This document shows positions 5,242 to 6,402 of a stretch of DNA of 6,402 nt, piece by piece. The first letter of the stretch is position 1, and each line of letters opens with the position of its first letter. The stretch comes from Sphingomonadaceae bacterium (GTDB lineage Bacteria; Pseudomonadota; Alphaproteobacteria; Sphingomonadales; Sphingomonadaceae), in NCBI GenBank assembly GCA_013821585.1, contig JACDGO010000122.1, forward strand, positions 1 to 6,402, written 5' to 3'. The notes below the pieces were generated by a model, which did no database searches, was not told where the DNA came from, and saw only the letters and a list, made by a program, of their open reading frames with translations. The position numbers and the translations under genes are program-made.

Positions 5242-6402
5242 TGGCCTTTCGCGCCGGCTTCTTCGCCGTCTTTCGCCCCTTCTTCGCCGGCCCCATCGCC
5301 GCGCGCGCGTCGATGAGCTGGGCGGCTTCCTCGAGCGTCAACGCTTCGGGGGCGATCGTCTTGGGCAGATTGGCGTTGGTCGCGCCGTCGGTGATGTAGG
5401 GGCCGTAACGGCCCTCCATCAGCTTCAGCTCGGCGTCGGTGCGCGGATGTTTGCCGAGCTCTTTCAACGCGGTACGGCCGCCGCGCGCCGGGCGGCCGCC
5501 GTTAGCGGCGGCTTCCGCGAGCTTGACGACGGCGGCGTTCATGCCCGTCTCGAACACTTCCGCGGTCGACGCGAGCCGCGCATATTTGCCGTCGTGCGCG
5601 AGATAGGGGCCATAACGGCCGATGCTCGCGGTGATCGGATTGCCGCTTTCGGGATGCACGCCGACCTCGCGCGGGAGGGACAGCAACTTGAGCGCGAGAT
5701 CGAGGTCGAGTTCGCCCGCGTCCTTGGGGATCGAAGCGCGCCTGGCGTCCTTGCCGTCGCCGAGCTGGACATAGGGGCCGAACCGCCCGGTCTTCTTTTC
5801 GACGGGCAGGCCGCTCACCGGATCGGTTCCGAGCGATGCACCCTCGCCGCCGTTCGCCGCCTCCTCGCCACCCTGCGCGAAGCGGCGGGTGTATTTGCAG
5901 TCGGGATAGTTTGAGCAGGCGACGAACGCACCGAACTTGCCGCCCCTGAGCGCGAGCTGCCCAAGCCCGCAATTGGGGCAAAGCCGCGGATCACCACCAT
6001 CGGCTTTCGCCGGGAAGAGATAGGGCTCGAGAAACTTGTCGAGCTCGGCCGTCACTTCCGAAGGCTTTTGCTCCATCACTTCGGTGGTGCGCGGCTTGAA
6101 GTCCTTCCAGAAGGATTCGAGCACCGCCTGCCATTCGGCCCGCCCGCCCGACACCTCGTCGAGCTCGTCCTCGAGCCCGGCGGTGAAATCATAGCCGACA
6201 TATTTCTCGAAAAAGCGTTCGAGAAACGCCGTTACCAGCCGCCCGCTCTCCTCGGCGAAGAAGCGGTTCTTCTCGATGCGGACGTACGACCGGTCCTTGA
6301 GCACCTGGATCGTCGAGGCATAGGTCGAGGGGCGGCCGATGCCGAGCTCTTCGAGCCGTTTGACCAGTGAAGCTTCGGAAAATCGCGGCGGCGGCTGGGT
6401 GA
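5234..6402 (-). CDS. topA: TopA, type IA DNA topoisomerase I, C-terminal part (5' end outside window)
   Basis: TopA relaxes negatively supercoiled DNA by passing one strand through a transient break. The visible 388 residues are the C-terminal half or less; the Toprim domain and catalytic tyrosine lie beyond the window edge. Visible features are the core motif PPPRFSEASLVKRLEELGIG followed by RPSTYAST (residues 23-30), the FTAGLEDELDEV segment of the core, one C4 zinc ribbon (Cys141, Cys144, Cys162, Cys168), three copies of GR(F/Y)GPY (from 205, 261 and 330) belonging to the C-terminal DNA-binding repeats, and a lysine-rich tail (370-388). E. coli TopA instead has several zinc ribbons; a single ribbon followed by GRYGPY repeats is an architecture I associate with alphaproteobacterial TopA. 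A GTG at 6304 is internal, since the frame is open and conserved to the window end. Confidence 0.95.
   Translation of the reverse strand, partial: TQPPPRFSEASLVKRLEELGIGRPSTYASTIQVLKDRSYVRIEKNRFFAEESGRLVTAFLERFFEKYVGYDFTAGLEDELDEVSGGRAEWQAVLESFWKDFKPRTTEVMEQKPSEVTAELDKFLEPYLFPAKADGGDPRLCPNCGLGQLALRGGKFGAFVACSNYPDCKYTRRFAQGGEEAANGGEGASLGTDPVSGLPVEKKTGRFGPYVQLGDGKDARRASIPKDAGELDLDLALKLLSLPREVGVHPESGNPITASIGRYGPYLAHDGKYARLASTAEVFETGMNAAVVKLAEAAANGGRPARGGRTALKELGKHPRTDAELKLMEGRYGPYITDGATNANLPKTIAPEALTLEEAAQLIDARAAMGPAKKGRKTAKKPARKAKA

Noticed and set aside
5126..5914. Long open plus-strand frame opposite topA
   Set aside because: It has no recognisable motif and is fully antisense to conserved TopA sequence, including the zinc ribbon and GRYGPY repeats.

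Overview
The window is GC-rich (about two-thirds GC by eye), gene-dense and dominated by overlapping or tightly packed housekeeping genes. Codon use, protein sequence style and gene order (ubiE, ubiB, coaC, coaB, dut) point to an alphaproteobacterium, most likely of the Sphingomonadales. This is judged from familiarity with such proteins, not from a search.

Layout: (1) Positions 1-3152, plus strand, hold one tight operon: the 3' part of ubiE, ubiB (TTG start overlapping the ubiE stop), coaC and coaB (TGATG junction). The first two serve ubiquinone biosynthesis and the last two serve coenzyme A biosynthesis. (2) Positions 3153-3474 are the only long non-genic stretch. Its left part has nested inverted repeats. 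Its right part carries, on the minus strand, a short open remnant resembling the C-terminus of an enoyl-CoA hydratase/isomerase. (3) Positions 3475-5237, plus strand, hold dut, a MoeB/ThiF/HesA-family E1-like enzyme overlapping dut by four bases, and after 45 bases a 170-residue protein. That protein matches the domain layout of the replication regulator SeqA: an N-terminal segment alignable to the SeqA oligomerisation domain, a basic linker, and a C-terminal segment with a TP-x-W-x-x-x-TN motif. (4) Positions 5234-6402, minus strand, are the 3' half of topA, convergent with the SeqA-like gene; the two UAG stops share one CTAG.

In many alphaproteobacteria the ubiE-ubiB-coaBC-dut block lies near mutM, rpsT and dnaA, that is, close to the replication origin. 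If that holds here, a SeqA-like gene in this position is the most interesting item in the window. The other noteworthy points are the split of the usually fused coaBC, the gene remnant inside an otherwise conserved cluster, and a clear excess of GATC tetranucleotides.
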